DNA from: a virus
Strand: one strand, 5' to 3'
IMG/VR virus record: IMGVR_UViG_3300017917_002969
Coordinates: 33,581-97,580 of that record
DNA length: 64,000 nt
Shown here: piece after piece, positions 42,346-51,396 of the stretch
Layout: each line of letters opens with the position of its first letter
How positions within the stretch are numbered: the first letter of the stretch is position 1
The notes under the pieces: generated by a model
What the model was told of the DNA's origin: nothing
Databases searched by the model: none
Seen by the model: only the letters and a program-made list of their open reading frames with translations
Made by a program: the position numbers and the translations under genes

Positions 42346-43488
42346 TTAATACACCCAAAAACCTAGCGGGTGGTGTTTTAGGTTTCTGTTTAGATATTCT
42401 GCCTCGTTTGCTGCACGTTCTAATTGTGATGTACTAGATAAACGAACTAGTCTAGCATCAAGTCTTTCAAGAACCAGTTTTTTTTCTTCATTACCTTCAC
42501 TTAATAGTGTATCGTAATCCATAGTTCTTTCAGCTTCTGGTGGGCCTACAATTCCACCAAATTTACCTCTAACTCTACCTAATGCTCTTTTGCCCTCAGC
42601 AACAAATAATTGACGGATAAGAACCTTGGTAGGTTCATTAAAGTCTGCATAATCTAATTTTGCTAAAGGCACTTGATTTGGTAACTTGATAACATCTGGG
42701 TTATCCAATAAACACTGATTAGGGTCACCTTGTGTTGTATCATAATAAAAATACCAAACTTGGCAACCAGTTAAGTTAATTGAGCTACCAACACCACCAA
42801 TACCTTGACCGAAAGAAAATCTTGAACCTGGGGTGCTTAACAAATGTAATAATTTTGTCCCATCTGGACCAGCAGTAACCTTATAAACCAATTCGCTTCT
42901 GATGATACGGTTTTTAAGGTTCATATCAGCTGCTGTTAATAAAATATCAAATGCTGGTGCAATGTAATAACCCATACGGGCAAAACCTGGACCACCCGTA
43001 CCAGTACCACCACCTACTTGAGCGAAGCCACCACCAAAACCATAATCAATAGCACCATAGTTAGCCAATAACGCTTGGCTAGTTGCAGGTGGAGTTATCC
43101 ATAATACTTCATTGATTTCACGGCCAGCTGGAATTTGATATACTTGACGGCCAGCTTCTAATTCAACATAGTCTTTCTTTAATTCCCATGGACCATTGGT
43201 TTGTAGACCAACTTGTTTTGAATAGGCATAGGTTGCTTTTTGAACATAATCAAGACTCCTAACACTTAAAGCAAAAGCCATGTCAAGAGTTGTTATGTTT
43301 TGACCATATAGTGATTGCCATTGATGTTCTATTAACCATTCTTGCACGTATTGTGCATAGTCTTCAATAGCGATTTCAAGTAGGGTACATAATTGGTCAT
43401 CAGTTAGTTCAATTTGACGGATAGGTGCACCTAACGAATGTCTAAATTGTCTAAATAATTTTTCTCTTTCTTCAATATTTACTGGCAT
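42346..43488 (-). CDS. Neck protein, gp13-like
   Basis: A 380-aa protein. The N-terminal FRHSLGAPIRQIELTDDQLCT, then LLEIAIEDYAQYVQEWLIEH, follows the pattern of T4-type neck protein gp13, where LG.P...VE.TD.QL is followed by a helical D-E-A-x-x-Y motif. The middle is Gly-rich (YGFGGGFAQVGGGTGTGGPG), which is not usual and may form a flexible loop. The C-terminal KHHPLGFWVY is aromatic. It would close the head or connect it to the tail. It has an ATATTTAT motif 17 nt upstream but stands alone on the minus strand. Confidence 0.65.
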   Translation of the reverse strand: MPVNIEEREKLFRQFRHSLGAPIRQIELTDDQLCTLLEIAIEDYAQYVQEWLIEHQWQSLYGQNITTLDMAFALSVRSLDYVQKATYAYSKQVGLQTNGPWELKKDYVELEAGRQVYQIPAGREINEVLWITPPATSQALLANYGAIDYGFGGGFAQVGGGTGTGGPGFARMGYYIAPAFDILLTAADMNLKNRIIRSELVYKVTAGPDGTKLLHLLSTPGSRFSFGQGIGGVGSSINLTGCQVWYFYYDTTQGDPNQCLLDNPDVIKLPNQVPLAKLDYADFNEPTKVLIRQLFVAEGKRALGRVRGKFGGIVGPPEAERTMDYDTLLSEGNEEKKLVLERLDARLVRLSSTSQLERAANEAEYLNRNLKHHPLGFWVY

Positions 43489-43505
43489 AGTTACTCCTTT
43501 TACCT

Positions 43506-43513
43506 ATAAATAT
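43506..43513 (-). promoter_or_regulatory. ATATTTAT motif, neck-protein gene
   Basis: Sense ATATTTAT within ACGATATTTATAGG, 17 nt before the ATG at 43488. The gene is followed by a strong terminator. Confidence 0.48.
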
Positions 43514-43527
43514 CGTAAAAAATTTAA

Positions 43528-43785
43528 TTATGCAATAAGCTTCTTAACTATTTGAGAGGCTTCTAAAATACTTTTAAAACTAACTTCTGGAACAAGTAAT
43601 TGATTACCTACTCTAACGATTGGTACCATTTCAGATTTGGTGATTTCGTGTATTTTTTCGTATTCCTTTTCGTATTCTGGAAGGTTAACGTTAATATCTG
43701 TAAACTCTATACCTTCTTTGGTTAGAATTTCTTTAAGCTCTGAGCAGTATGGGCATTCTGGAATGCTATAAATATACACCATCAT
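43528..43785 (-). CDS. Glutaredoxin
   Basis: An 85-aa thioredoxin-fold protein. The redox motif CPYC is at residues 12-15 (YSIPECPYCSELKEIL), followed by the cis-Pro region MVPIVRVGNQLLVP. Typical of small phage glutaredoxins, which reduce ribonucleotide reductase; no such gene is in the window. The ATG overlaps the stop of the helicase gene by 4 nt, so they share a transcript. Confidence 0.9.
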   Translation of the reverse strand: MMVYIYSIPECPYCSELKEILTKEGIEFTDINVNLPEYEKEYEKIHEITKSEMVPIVRVGNQLLVPEVSFKSILEASQIVKKLIA

Positions 43786-45626
43786 AATTCATCCATTAAT
43801 TTATTTGTCATTATTTCTGTTATTTCTTCTTCAGTTAATTTTTTATCGCCCATTATTGTTGAAATAATATCTTTCTTATTATTAAGTATGTTCCACATTC
43901 TTATTGAAATAGTATCCTCAAAAAGTTGATAATAAACATTAACATCATTCTTTTGGCCAATCCTAAACGCTCTATCTTCTGCTTGTTCGTTGTCGCCTGG
44001 AACCCATGAAAACGAATTAAAGACGACAACAGTGGCTTCTGTTAGTGTAATAGCAACACCAGCTGATTGAATGTTACCAATAAATACTTTCGTTTTAGCA
44101 TTCTTTTGAAAAGCATCTACAGAACGTTGTTTGTCCTTGGCAGACATTGAACCATTATGTCTTACAGCGATTTTACCAAAGTGTTCAGCAAGAATATCTT
44201 GTTCTTCATTGAATGAGGTAAATATAATTACCTTTCTACCCATCTCTATAGCGTTTTCAACCATTTCAATAGTGTGTGGAATAGCAACTTCAGCTATGAA
44301 CTGACGCAATAGTATCAATTCTACAAGGTCTCTTTGTAGGTTACCATTCTTTTTGCCTTCAACTATTCTTTTTTCAAGGTATTCTTCCCATAAAGCCTCA
44401 TATTCTTTCCATTGTTTTGCATCCAATCTGTGATACATAGGTGTAATAACCTTATCTGGCATATCTAAAACATCCGTTTTAAGCCTTCTTAAGATAATAT
44501 TTTTGGTTTTGGCCGCTAATTCGTCCAAATTGCTGGCTCCATCAGTTAACCATATCTGTCTTTTTTGACCATTTTTAAGCGTTCTGTAGAATTTTCTAGC
44601 ATCACAGTATCTAACAGCATAGTGTTTCCAATTTTCGGCCAATGGAGACTTGATTATTTTCAACAAATTAAAGAAGTCCATAGGTCTATTGGCCACTGGG
44701 GTACCAGTTAGCAACCAAACCTTCTGAATACCATGTTTAACGGACAATTCGACCATAATTTTACCACGAATGCTATCATTATTTTTCAAATAATGAGCTT
44801 CATCTATGATTGCAAGGTCAAATTTTGCGTTTGCAAGTTCTCTACTAACTGTTGAAAGTTCTTCTGGGGTTAATTGTCTTTTGTTTTCCACCAAAGTATG
44901 GAAATTCTTAAGAATATCAAAGTTTATGATAGTAAATTTAGCTTGATTCCATCTTCTACCCTCAACAATTGCTGTTTTATCACAGAAAACATTGATTTCA
45001 CGTTCCCAATTTATTTTTGCAGATGATGGGCATACTACAAGTATTTTTTTAGCGCCACTTTCAATAGCAGCAATGATTGATTGGATGCTTTTCCCAAGAC
45101 CCATATCATCTGCCAATATGCAACCATTTCGAGAAAGCAAAAATTTAATACCTTCTTCTTGGTGCTTATACAATTTTTTGCCTTGTTTGGCCAAAACCTT
45201 ATTATATTTCTCAAAGTCTAGTTCTACGTTAATTGGTTCAAAATAAGGGTCATCGGTTACTTGTGTTTTTGGTAACCAATACATCTTAGATTCTTTTTGG
45301 TTTTGTTTTAGCTTACCATATATGTGAAAAGACTTATCAGTTTCGGCTAATATGAATTCTATTAACACTTTTTCTGGTGTAAAAGATAGTTCATCTTGCT
45401 TTTGTAGTTCTTCACCCAAGTACTTTGTAATACCAATTACTCTGTTTATATATTGCGGCTCACGATTATAATTTTCTAAGATATATTTTGATTGATTTTC
45501 AGTTAGCAGAATTTTTTTGTTTTTTAGGTATTCGTTCTTTAATTTCAACAAATACGGATTAATACCGCTATAGTTTTCCAATAGCGATAATGCTGAATGT
45601 CCTTTTAGGTCTTCCAAATTAATCAT
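43782..45626 (-). CDS. SNF2-family DNA helicase
   Basis: A 614-aa superfamily 2 ATPase. KLYKHQEEGIKFLL gives motif Q/I approach, LADDMGLGKS (171-180) is motif I, IIDEAHYLKN is motif II, and WLLTGTPVANRPMDFFNLLK is motif III. The second RecA domain ends with AEDRAFRIGQKNDVNVYYQL, the hallmark of SNF2/SMARCAL1-like enzymes. A role in fork remodelling or recombination is expected. The N-terminal 150 residues are not recognised. Confidence 0.9.
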   Translation of the reverse strand: MINLEDLKGHSALSLLENYSGINPYLLKLKNEYLKNKKILLTENQSKYILENYNREPQYINRVIGITKYLGEELQKQDELSFTPEKVLIEFILAETDKSFHIYGKLKQNQKESKMYWLPKTQVTDDPYFEPINVELDFEKYNKVLAKQGKKLYKHQEEGIKFLLSRNGCILADDMGLGKSIQSIIAAIESGAKKILVVCPSSAKINWEREINVFCDKTAIVEGRRWNQAKFTIINFDILKNFHTLVENKRQLTPEELSTVSRELANAKFDLAIIDEAHYLKNNDSIRGKIMVELSVKHGIQKVWLLTGTPVANRPMDFFNLLKIIKSPLAENWKHYAVRYCDARKFYRTLKNGQKRQIWLTDGASNLDELAAKTKNIILRRLKTDVLDMPDKVITPMYHRLDAKQWKEYEALWEEYLEKRIVEGKKNGNLQRDLVELILLRQFIAEVAIPHTIEMVENAIEMGRKVIIFTSFNEEQDILAEHFGKIAVRHNGSMSAKDKQRSVDAFQKNAKTKVFIGNIQSAGVAITLTEATVVVFNSFSWVPGDNEQAEDRAFRIGQKNDVNVYYQLFEDTISIRMWNILNNKKDIISTIMGDKKLTEEEITEIMTNKLMDEL

Positions 45627-45633
45627 ATACCTG

Positions 45634-45641
45634 GTAAATAT
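45634..45641 (-). promoter_or_regulatory. ATATTTAC variant upstream of helicase
   Basis: Sense ATATTTAC, one base off the motif, 7 nt before the ATG at 45626. Weak evidence; host-type boxes are not seen here. Confidence 0.25.
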
Positions 45642-45694
45642 AGTAAATTTTCTTTAGAAAATCAAGTCTTTATTTTAGATTAATGAAAAGGAAA

Positions 45695-45702
45695 GTATTT
45701 AT
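45695..45702 (+). promoter_or_regulatory. GTATTTAT variant, 173-aa gene
   Basis: Sense GTATTTAT, one base off the motif, 11 nt before the ATG at 45714. Position fits the pattern of the exact copies. Confidence 0.35.
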
Positions 45703-45713
45703 ATAAAAAAGCT

Positions 45714-46235
45714 ATGAAAAACCAGAAATTTACACCAATAACTAGAATAAATAAGTTCTTTTCAGAAGAAGATTTTGAGCTAGAAATTTCTATGGGTAGA
45801 GAAGTGATTGAAGGGGACGGCAATTTTACCGTTATTTTATATAGGATTGATAGGCAACTTACAGAGTATGATGATGTTTATGGTGAAGCTTCAAAAGATG
45901 GTATCAGATTTTTCCCACCAATTGAATTGAAAGTAGTTCCTATTTTGGAAGAACCAGAAAATAAAACATACAACACAAATGGTAGTGCGAGATATTTACA
46001 AGATGGTCCTTTTACCTTTGGTGTGTATCAAAGTCAATTAGATGAATTAGACACTGAAATTAGTTATGGTGACTATATAGGGTATGCTGTTAGTGAGAAT
46101 GAGATTAGGTATTATAGTGTGGTAAATGATGGTGTTAAGAATTTTGACAACAAACATACAATCATGGGATATAAAGGCGCCTTTAGGACTATTAAATGTG
46201 CTGCTGTAGATAATACAGAGTTTCGTGGTGTGTAA
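45714..46235 (+). CDS. Putative connector protein, 173 aa
   Basis: I cannot place this protein in a family with confidence. It is beta-rich: FELEISMGREVIEGDGNFTV, YGEASKDGIRFFPPIELKVV and PILEE, then a C-terminal domain with TIMGYKGAFRTIK. Its size and position ahead of a tail-completion-like gene would fit a gp14-type neck protein or head completion protein. The stop is followed by an ATATTTAT motif and the next virion gene. Confidence 0.5.
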   Translation: MKNQKFTPITRINKFFSEEDFELEISMGREVIEGDGNFTVILYRIDRQLTEYDDVYGEASKDGIRFFPPIELKVVPILEEPENKTYNTNGSARYLQDGPFTFGVYQSQLDELDTEISYGDYIGYAVSENEIRYYSVVNDGVKNFDNKHTIMGYKGAFRTIKCAAVDNTEFRGV

Positions 46236-46240
46236 TTAGG

Positions 46241-46248
46241 ATATTTAT
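46241..46248 (+). promoter_or_regulatory. ATATTTAT motif, 352-aa gene
   Basis: Sense ATATTTAT within TAGGATATTTATAAA, 16 nt before the ATG at 46265. Confidence 0.48.
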
Positions 46249-46264
46249 AAAATAAATGTGAAAT

Positions 46265-47323
46265 ATGGCAATGCCAAAAGGATATAAAACGAACATTAAC
46301 ATTGTTAATGGTAAGATTGGCCCAGAAAGGAGACAAGAAATTCTTGATGGAATAGCTAATCCTGGCACATTTCTACCAAGAGGTGTTTCCATTGAAGATA
46401 TGGACCAAACGTTTATTGAATTTGTAAACTCACCAGAAGGTGTTTCAATATCAATAGACGGAGAAAAAGTACCTGTTTTATTTTTAACAATTCAAAGATG
46501 GAGTGAGTTTACCAAAAATTGGTCATTTACTGACGAATATAAAGACATTCAAATGCCATTTATTACGATAGTTAGAAAGCCAGATGTTCAGCAAGGTCAA
46601 AATCAAGCTGGATTGTGGAATATTCCAGGTCGTAGAACATATACCTATATGAAAGTTCCTACTTGGGACGGTGTTAGACGTGGTGTTGATTTGTATAAGG
46701 TTCCACAACCAACTCCAGTAGATATTACATATGAAGTTAGGTTGTTCACGAATAGGATGAAGGATTTAAATAAGTTTAATAATACAATACAAAGAGCGTT
46801 TCAATCAAGACAATTTTATATCAATGTTAAAGGACATCCTATGCCATTGATTTTGGAATCAATTGGTGATGAAAGTAATATTGATGACTTTGAGAGTAGA
46901 AGGTTTTATGTACAATTGTTTGAAATAAAACTGATGGGTTATATATTAGATGAAGAGGATTTTGAAATTGTACCAACATTTAATAGAACAGTAATGGCGT
47001 TGGAATTGGATGAGAACAGAATTCTTAATCAAGTTATATTCGACCCATATGTTCAAGGTAATCAAGTTGTTTATAATTTTGTATGGAAACCTAGGTCTGA
47101 TTATCAATTCACATTTACAGCTACAAATGATGTTGCATTTACACAATTAACAAACATTGAGAACTTAACTAGAATTGTGATTAATGTTAATAGTGTTGTT
47201 GTATTTGATGGTACGGTTTTAAACAGTCCTTTGGTTTTATATCAAAATGACGTTGTAAAAATAAGGGTTTATAAAAACTTTCTAACACTTGGAAAGTTCA
47301 CATTAATAGGTAGTTTAGCATAA
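46265..47323 (+). CDS. Virion protein, possibly tail completion (gp15-like)
   Basis: A 352-aa protein. WSEFTKNWSFTDEYKDIQMP followed by ITIVRKPDVQQG is a loop-strand structure; TYEVRLFTNRMKDLNKFNNT and then QRAFQSRQFYINVKGHPMPL resemble the connection region of tail sheath stabilisers. The C-terminal 120 residues are strand-rich (VIFDPYVQGNQVVYNFVWKP). Similarity to T4 gp15-type proteins is suggestive only. Its stop overlaps the ATG of the following large fibre gene by one base (TAATG). Confidence 0.42.
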   Translation: MAMPKGYKTNINIVNGKIGPERRQEILDGIANPGTFLPRGVSIEDMDQTFIEFVNSPEGVSISIDGEKVPVLFLTIQRWSEFTKNWSFTDEYKDIQMPFITIVRKPDVQQGQNQAGLWNIPGRRTYTYMKVPTWDGVRRGVDLYKVPQPTPVDITYEVRLFTNRMKDLNKFNNTIQRAFQSRQFYINVKGHPMPLILESIGDESNIDDFESRRFYVQLFEIKLMGYILDEEDFEIVPTFNRTVMALELDENRILNQVIFDPYVQGNQVVYNFVWKPRSDYQFTFTATNDVAFTQLTNIENLTRIVINVNSVVVFDGTVLNSPLVLYQNDVVKIRVYKNFLTLGKFTLIGSLA

Positions 47324-50300
47324 TGAGTCACGTAGGAAGAGGATATGATGTTAATCAAACATTTATTGTAGAGCCACTAGATAATGGTATACCAATATTT
47401 AGTGCTTGTACAGCAATATACGCTAATTTTATCACATCATGTGACGGAAATACTAGTATATCTTTAGATGATGGTATTATAAATTTTGATGGTGTTTTAA
47501 ATACAAATAGTGATTTGAGTGCAAATACTATTTTTGCTTCAACTTATTATGGTGATGGAAGCAACTTAACAAACATTAATTTTGGTACTATTGTTACTGG
47601 ATTAACCATAAATGGAGATTTGACTGTTACTGGTAATACATTATTAAATGGATTGACTGGTAATATTATATCTGCTACTACTATAAGTGCTAATACAATA
47701 TCAGCAACTACAATTAGTGGAATTACTTTTTATGGTGATGGTAGCAACTTAACAAATATTAATTTTGGAACTACTGTTACTGGATTAACCGTCAATGGTG
47801 ATTTAACTGTTACTGGTAATACATTATTAAATGGTTTAACTGCAAATACAATTAGTGCTACTACATATCAAAATTTACCTGTAACAGCAGATACATTTAC
47901 AACAGATTTCACTTATTCAAGCAATACTTTTACAATATTTAGAAATCAAGGTCTTTCTGCACTTACAGCAACAATTGACGTAATGAGTGGTTTAACTATT
48001 AATGGGGACTTAACGGTAACAGGTAATACAACGTTACAATCAATTAGTGCTAATACAATAACTGGTGATACATTTTTTTCAGGTAGCACACCATTAACAA
48101 CAATAATTAATAACATTGCGAGTTTATACTCTGGGTCAAGTAGTGCTGATTATTTGGCTTTATCAGGTGGAACCGTAACTGGTAGTACTACATTTACAAA
48201 TGGTTTAACAGTAAATAATTCATTATTATTATCTGGAGCATCAAACCCTTTAACAATAAAAGGGTTGTTATCATCAAATGATACAACACTAATAAGCATA
48301 GATAATAATGGTATTATTCATACATTACCAACAAGCGCTATTACTGGAACCACATCTATTAGTAATGCTGCTACTGGTGGTACTTATTCTAATGGAACAA
48401 TTAGCTTATCTGGTACTGGAACATTAGGTACAATTACTGGTTTTACTGATTTTTATGTAACTGGTTTTACGTTATCAAATTCTGATTTAATTCTTAAACA
48501 AAATATATCAGATTCATATTCTGCATTTACTGTTAATTTACCATTTTTACCATTAACTGGAGGCACATTGACTGGTTCACTTACTGCACCAACTTATTAT
48601 GGTGATGGAAGCAACTTAACGGGTATATCAAGAGGTGGTTCTGGTGGACAACTTTATTATTTTAATATTTCAAATTTACAATCACCTTACTACGAACTTT
48701 CTACATCTGCAACAACAACATCAGAACAAACAATTTCAGCAACAACAGGTTCGTATGGTACTGTTTTGGTTGGAGGTTTTATGACACCAGTTGGTGTCCC
48801 TAATACAACTAGCATACCTGCTGGTATTTTAAGTTTTTATTTACATTCTTATGATGGTGGTAATAACCATAATTTTAATATTTATTGCCAATTATATAAG
48901 AGAGATACTGGAGGTACAGAAACATTACTATTTACATCAGACCAATCTGCCGTTATTGGTAATGTTGTTTCAATGGTTATTACCGATGGATATTTTTCAG
49001 GTGCAACACTTGACGCATCCGATAGGTTGGTTGTTAAGGTTTATGGTGAAAACTTGACCAATCAAACAAGAACGATTTATTTTGTAAGTGAAGGGTCTCA
49101 ACATTATAGTTTTGCTCTGACAACAATACCAATTTTTTTAGATACATATGTTACAGGTTTTACATATTCAAATAATGTATTCACTATTAAACAAAATAAT
49201 AGTCAACCTGATTTACCATTAACAATAAACTCTGTTACAGGATGGACTGTTAATGGTAATTTAACCGTAACTGGTAATACATCATTAAAAGAATTAACTG
49301 CATCAACAATATCTGCAACAACATATTATAATATTCCATTATTTAGTGGTGGAACCATTACAGGTCTTACAGTAAATGGTAATTTAATTGTAACTGGTGC
49401 TACCAGTTTTACAAATGGTTTAACTGCAAATACAATTAGTGCTACTACATATCAAAATTTACCTGTAACAGCAGATACATTTACAACAGGTTTCACATAT
49501 ACAGCAAATACACTTACAATATTCAGAAATCAAGGTCTTTCTGCACTTACAGCAACAATTGATGTTATGACAGGTTTGACAATTAATGGTAATTTAATTG
49601 TAACTGGTAACACAACATTACAATCATTAAGTTCAACAACAATAAGTGGAAACACTTTTATTTCAGGTAATACTCAGCTAAGCACAGTTATTAATAACAT
49701 TGCAAGCCAATATGACCCATCAGGTAGATTTTTAAACTTATCAGGTGGAACTGTAACTGGTAATACTACATTTATAAATGGATTAAGTGGAAGTAGCATA
49801 ACAGCTACTACTTATTTTTCAGGTTCAACTCCGCTAACCAGTGTTATTGATAATATAGCAAGTCAATATAATCCATCAGGTAGATTCTTATCATTAAGTG
49901 GTGGTACAGTAACTGGTAGTACAAGTTTTACAGCTGGATTGAATGCGAATACAATTAGTGCTACAACATATCAAAACTTACCTGTAACAGCAGATACATT
50001 TACAACAGATTTCACTTATTCAAGCAATACTTTTACAATAAGTAGAAATCAGGGATTATCAGCATTAACAGCATCCATCAACACAATGACTGGTTTAACT
50101 GTGAATGGAACGTTAAATGCTACTACAATATCCGCTACAACAATATCTGCTACCACGTTTTATGGTAATGGAAGTAATTTAACAGGTATTAGTTCTAGTG
50201 GTACATTTACTGGTGGTACGGTAAATGGTAGTACAGTATTTACAAATGGGTTGAGTGCTAATACATTTAATATAACAACAATACCAACAAATAACAATAG

Positions 50301-50415
50301 TAACACTCAAATATTAAGTAGAAATTCAACAACAGGAAATATTGAATATACTGATAGTACTAGTATAGGACTTACTTTTAATAACATTCAAAGAATTGCG
50401 TTTTTAAAGATATGA
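47323..50415 (+). CDS. Large fibre protein, 1030 aa
   Basis: A 1030-aa Thr/Ser/Asn/Gly-rich fibre protein. Modules repeat inside it and in other fibres: GLTVNGDLTVTGNT (several copies), ITFYGDGSNLTNINFGT, TANTISATTYQNLPVTADTF (three times) and ALSGGTVTGSTTFTNGL. Near-identical DNA underlies some copies. A distinct domain with YYFNISNLQSPYYELSTSAT and VGGFMTPVG lies in the middle (residues about 440-600). A virion fibre is the most likely role. The first of three paralogous genes starts at its stop (4-nt overlap). Confidence 0.75.
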   Translation: MSHVGRGYDVNQTFIVEPLDNGIPIFSACTAIYANFITSCDGNTSISLDDGIINFDGVLNTNSDLSANTIFASTYYGDGSNLTNINFGTIVTGLTINGDLTVTGNTLLNGLTGNIISATTISANTISATTISGITFYGDGSNLTNINFGTTVTGLTVNGDLTVTGNTLLNGLTANTISATTYQNLPVTADTFTTDFTYSSNTFTIFRNQGLSALTATIDVMSGLTINGDLTVTGNTTLQSISANTITGDTFFSGSTPLTTIINNIASLYSGSSSADYLALSGGTVTGSTTFTNGLTVNNSLLLSGASNPLTIKGLLSSNDTTLISIDNNGIIHTLPTSAITGTTSISNAATGGTYSNGTISLSGTGTLGTITGFTDFYVTGFTLSNSDLILKQNISDSYSAFTVNLPFLPLTGGTLTGSLTAPTYYGDGSNLTGISRGGSGGQLYYFNISNLQSPYYELSTSATTTSEQTISATTGSYGTVLVGGFMTPVGVPNTTSIPAGILSFYLHSYDGGNNHNFNIYCQLYKRDTGGTETLLFTSDQSAVIGNVVSMVITDGYFSGATLDASDRLVVKVYGENLTNQTRTIYFVSEGSQHYSFALTTIPIFLDTYVTGFTYSNNVFTIKQNNSQPDLPLTINSVTGWTVNGNLTVTGNTSLKELTASTISATTYYNIPLFSGGTITGLTVNGNLIVTGATSFTNGLTANTISATTYQNLPVTADTFTTGFTYTANTLTIFRNQGLSALTATIDVMTGLTINGNLIVTGNTTLQSLSSTTISGNTFISGNTQLSTVINNIASQYDPSGRFLNLSGGTVTGNTTFINGLSGSSITATTYFSGSTPLTSVIDNIASQYNPSGRFLSLSGGTVTGSTSFTAGLNANTISATTYQNLPVTADTFTTDFTYSSNTFTISRNQGLSALTASINTMTGLTVNGTLNATTISATTISATTFYGNGSNLTGISSSGTFTGGTVNGSTVFTNGLSANTFNITTIPTNNNSNTQILSRNSTTGNIEYTDSTSIGLTFNNIQRIAFLKI

Positions 50416-51251
50416 TTATTTTAACAAACACAACGGATAAGATTCAAGTTTCTTTAGGTTCAGCAGTTGCTACAACACAATTAAGATGTTATGCGTCTTA
50501 TAGAGATACAACATCAACTACAATAACACCTAATAGAAATGTTGTTTTAACCAATGGTGTTACCCCTGTAGATTTGGTTGGTTCACCAGCTTCATCAACC
50601 CAAAGAGTTGTTGATTATTTAAGTGTATATAATGCAGATACAGCATCAGCGACTGTTACCGTTAATTTTAATGATAATGGAACTTTATATAATCTTGCTG
50701 TTATAATATTAGGTGTTGGTGAAAAATTGGAGTATCAAGAAGGTGAAGGATTCAAAGTATTATCAACAATAGGTGCTTATAGGATTGCAAGCAACCCATC
50801 AAGTATTACAGAAAAGACTGCATTAAGTTTTGTTTATATGGGTTCAGATTCTACGGGTCCTACTTCAACTAGCTTTATAGATATCACTAATTTAAGTTTT
50901 TCAGTTATTGCGAATAAAACATATTGGTTTAGATTTGTAATACCGTATACCGCAGCAAACCTTACTGTAGGTGCTAAATTTGCAATAAATGGACCTGCTA
51001 ATCCAACATTTTTAATTTATCAAACAGAAAACACCAATGGAACTGGTGTACAAACTTATAATAGAGGTATAATATCATATGATGGTACTACAACATCAGC
51101 TAACGCAGCAACACTAGTTTCTAATTTAGCTATAATAGAAGGGATTATTACCCCATCAGTTAATGGTACAGTAATAGCTAGAATTGGAAGTGAAGCGACA
51201 CAAACATCAACACCAAAAGCTGGTTCTTTTGTAAAATATTTAGAAATTTAA
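50412..51251 (+). CDS. Fibre-tip-like protein, paralogue 1
   Basis: A 279-aa protein, first of three paralogues. The N-terminal half reads TNTTDKIQVSLGSAVATTQL, then RCYASYRDTTSTTITP, followed by VDLVGSPASSTQRVVDYLSV, a block with nearly fixed DNA in all three. KLEYQEGEGFKVLS closes this domain. The C-terminal 130 residues (FIDITNLSFSVIANKTYWFR and later NLAIIEGIITPSVNGTV) resemble a jelly-roll fibre tip. Probably a small spike, fibre tip or decoration protein. Confidence 0.65.
   Translation: MIILTNTTDKIQVSLGSAVATTQLRCYASYRDTTSTTITPNRNVVLTNGVTPVDLVGSPASSTQRVVDYLSVYNADTASATVTVNFNDNGTLYNLAVIILGVGEKLEYQEGEGFKVLSTIGAYRIASNPSSITEKTALSFVYMGSDSTGPTSTSFIDITNLSFSVIANKTYWFRFVIPYTAANLTVGAKFAINGPANPTFLIYQTENTNGTGVQTYNRGIISYDGTTTSANAATLVSNLAIIEGIITPSVNGTVIARIGSEATQTSTPKAGSFVKYLEI
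50568..50624 (+). repeat. 57-bp near-invariant block, copy 1
   Basis: Encodes VDLVGSPASSTQRVVDYLS. Identical at all 57 positions to the copy at 52403 and 2 mismatches to 51549, whereas the flanks differ much more. Confidence 0.8.
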
Positions 51252-51252
51252 T

Positions 51253-51396
51253 ATGAAAGTAGGTGATGTAATATTAATAGATAGACTAGAATGGACAATA
51301 TGGTTAATTGAAGATAATGTTTACCATATAAAAAATAATAAAGGTAATGGTATGTGTGGAGACTTATATTGGTTAAATTCATTAATAGATATATGA
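51253..51396 (+). CDS. Small ORF between paralogues, 47 aa
   Basis: ATG at 51253 opens a 47-codon frame MKVGDVILIDRLEWTIWLIE, then DNVYHIKNNKGNGMCGDLYW, with the stop overlapping the start of the next gene (ATGA). The strand pattern resembles a small SH3-like barrel. The 101 nt between paralogue 1 and 2 otherwise have no role. The tight overlap and the sensible composition support a real gene. Confidence 0.6.
   Translation: MKVGDVILIDRLEWTIWLIEDNVYHIKNNKGNGMCGDLYWLNSLIDI

Noticed and set aside
51354-51392. Longer start of paralogue 2
   Set aside because: The extra 13 residues have no match in the two paralogues and overlap the 47-codon gene.
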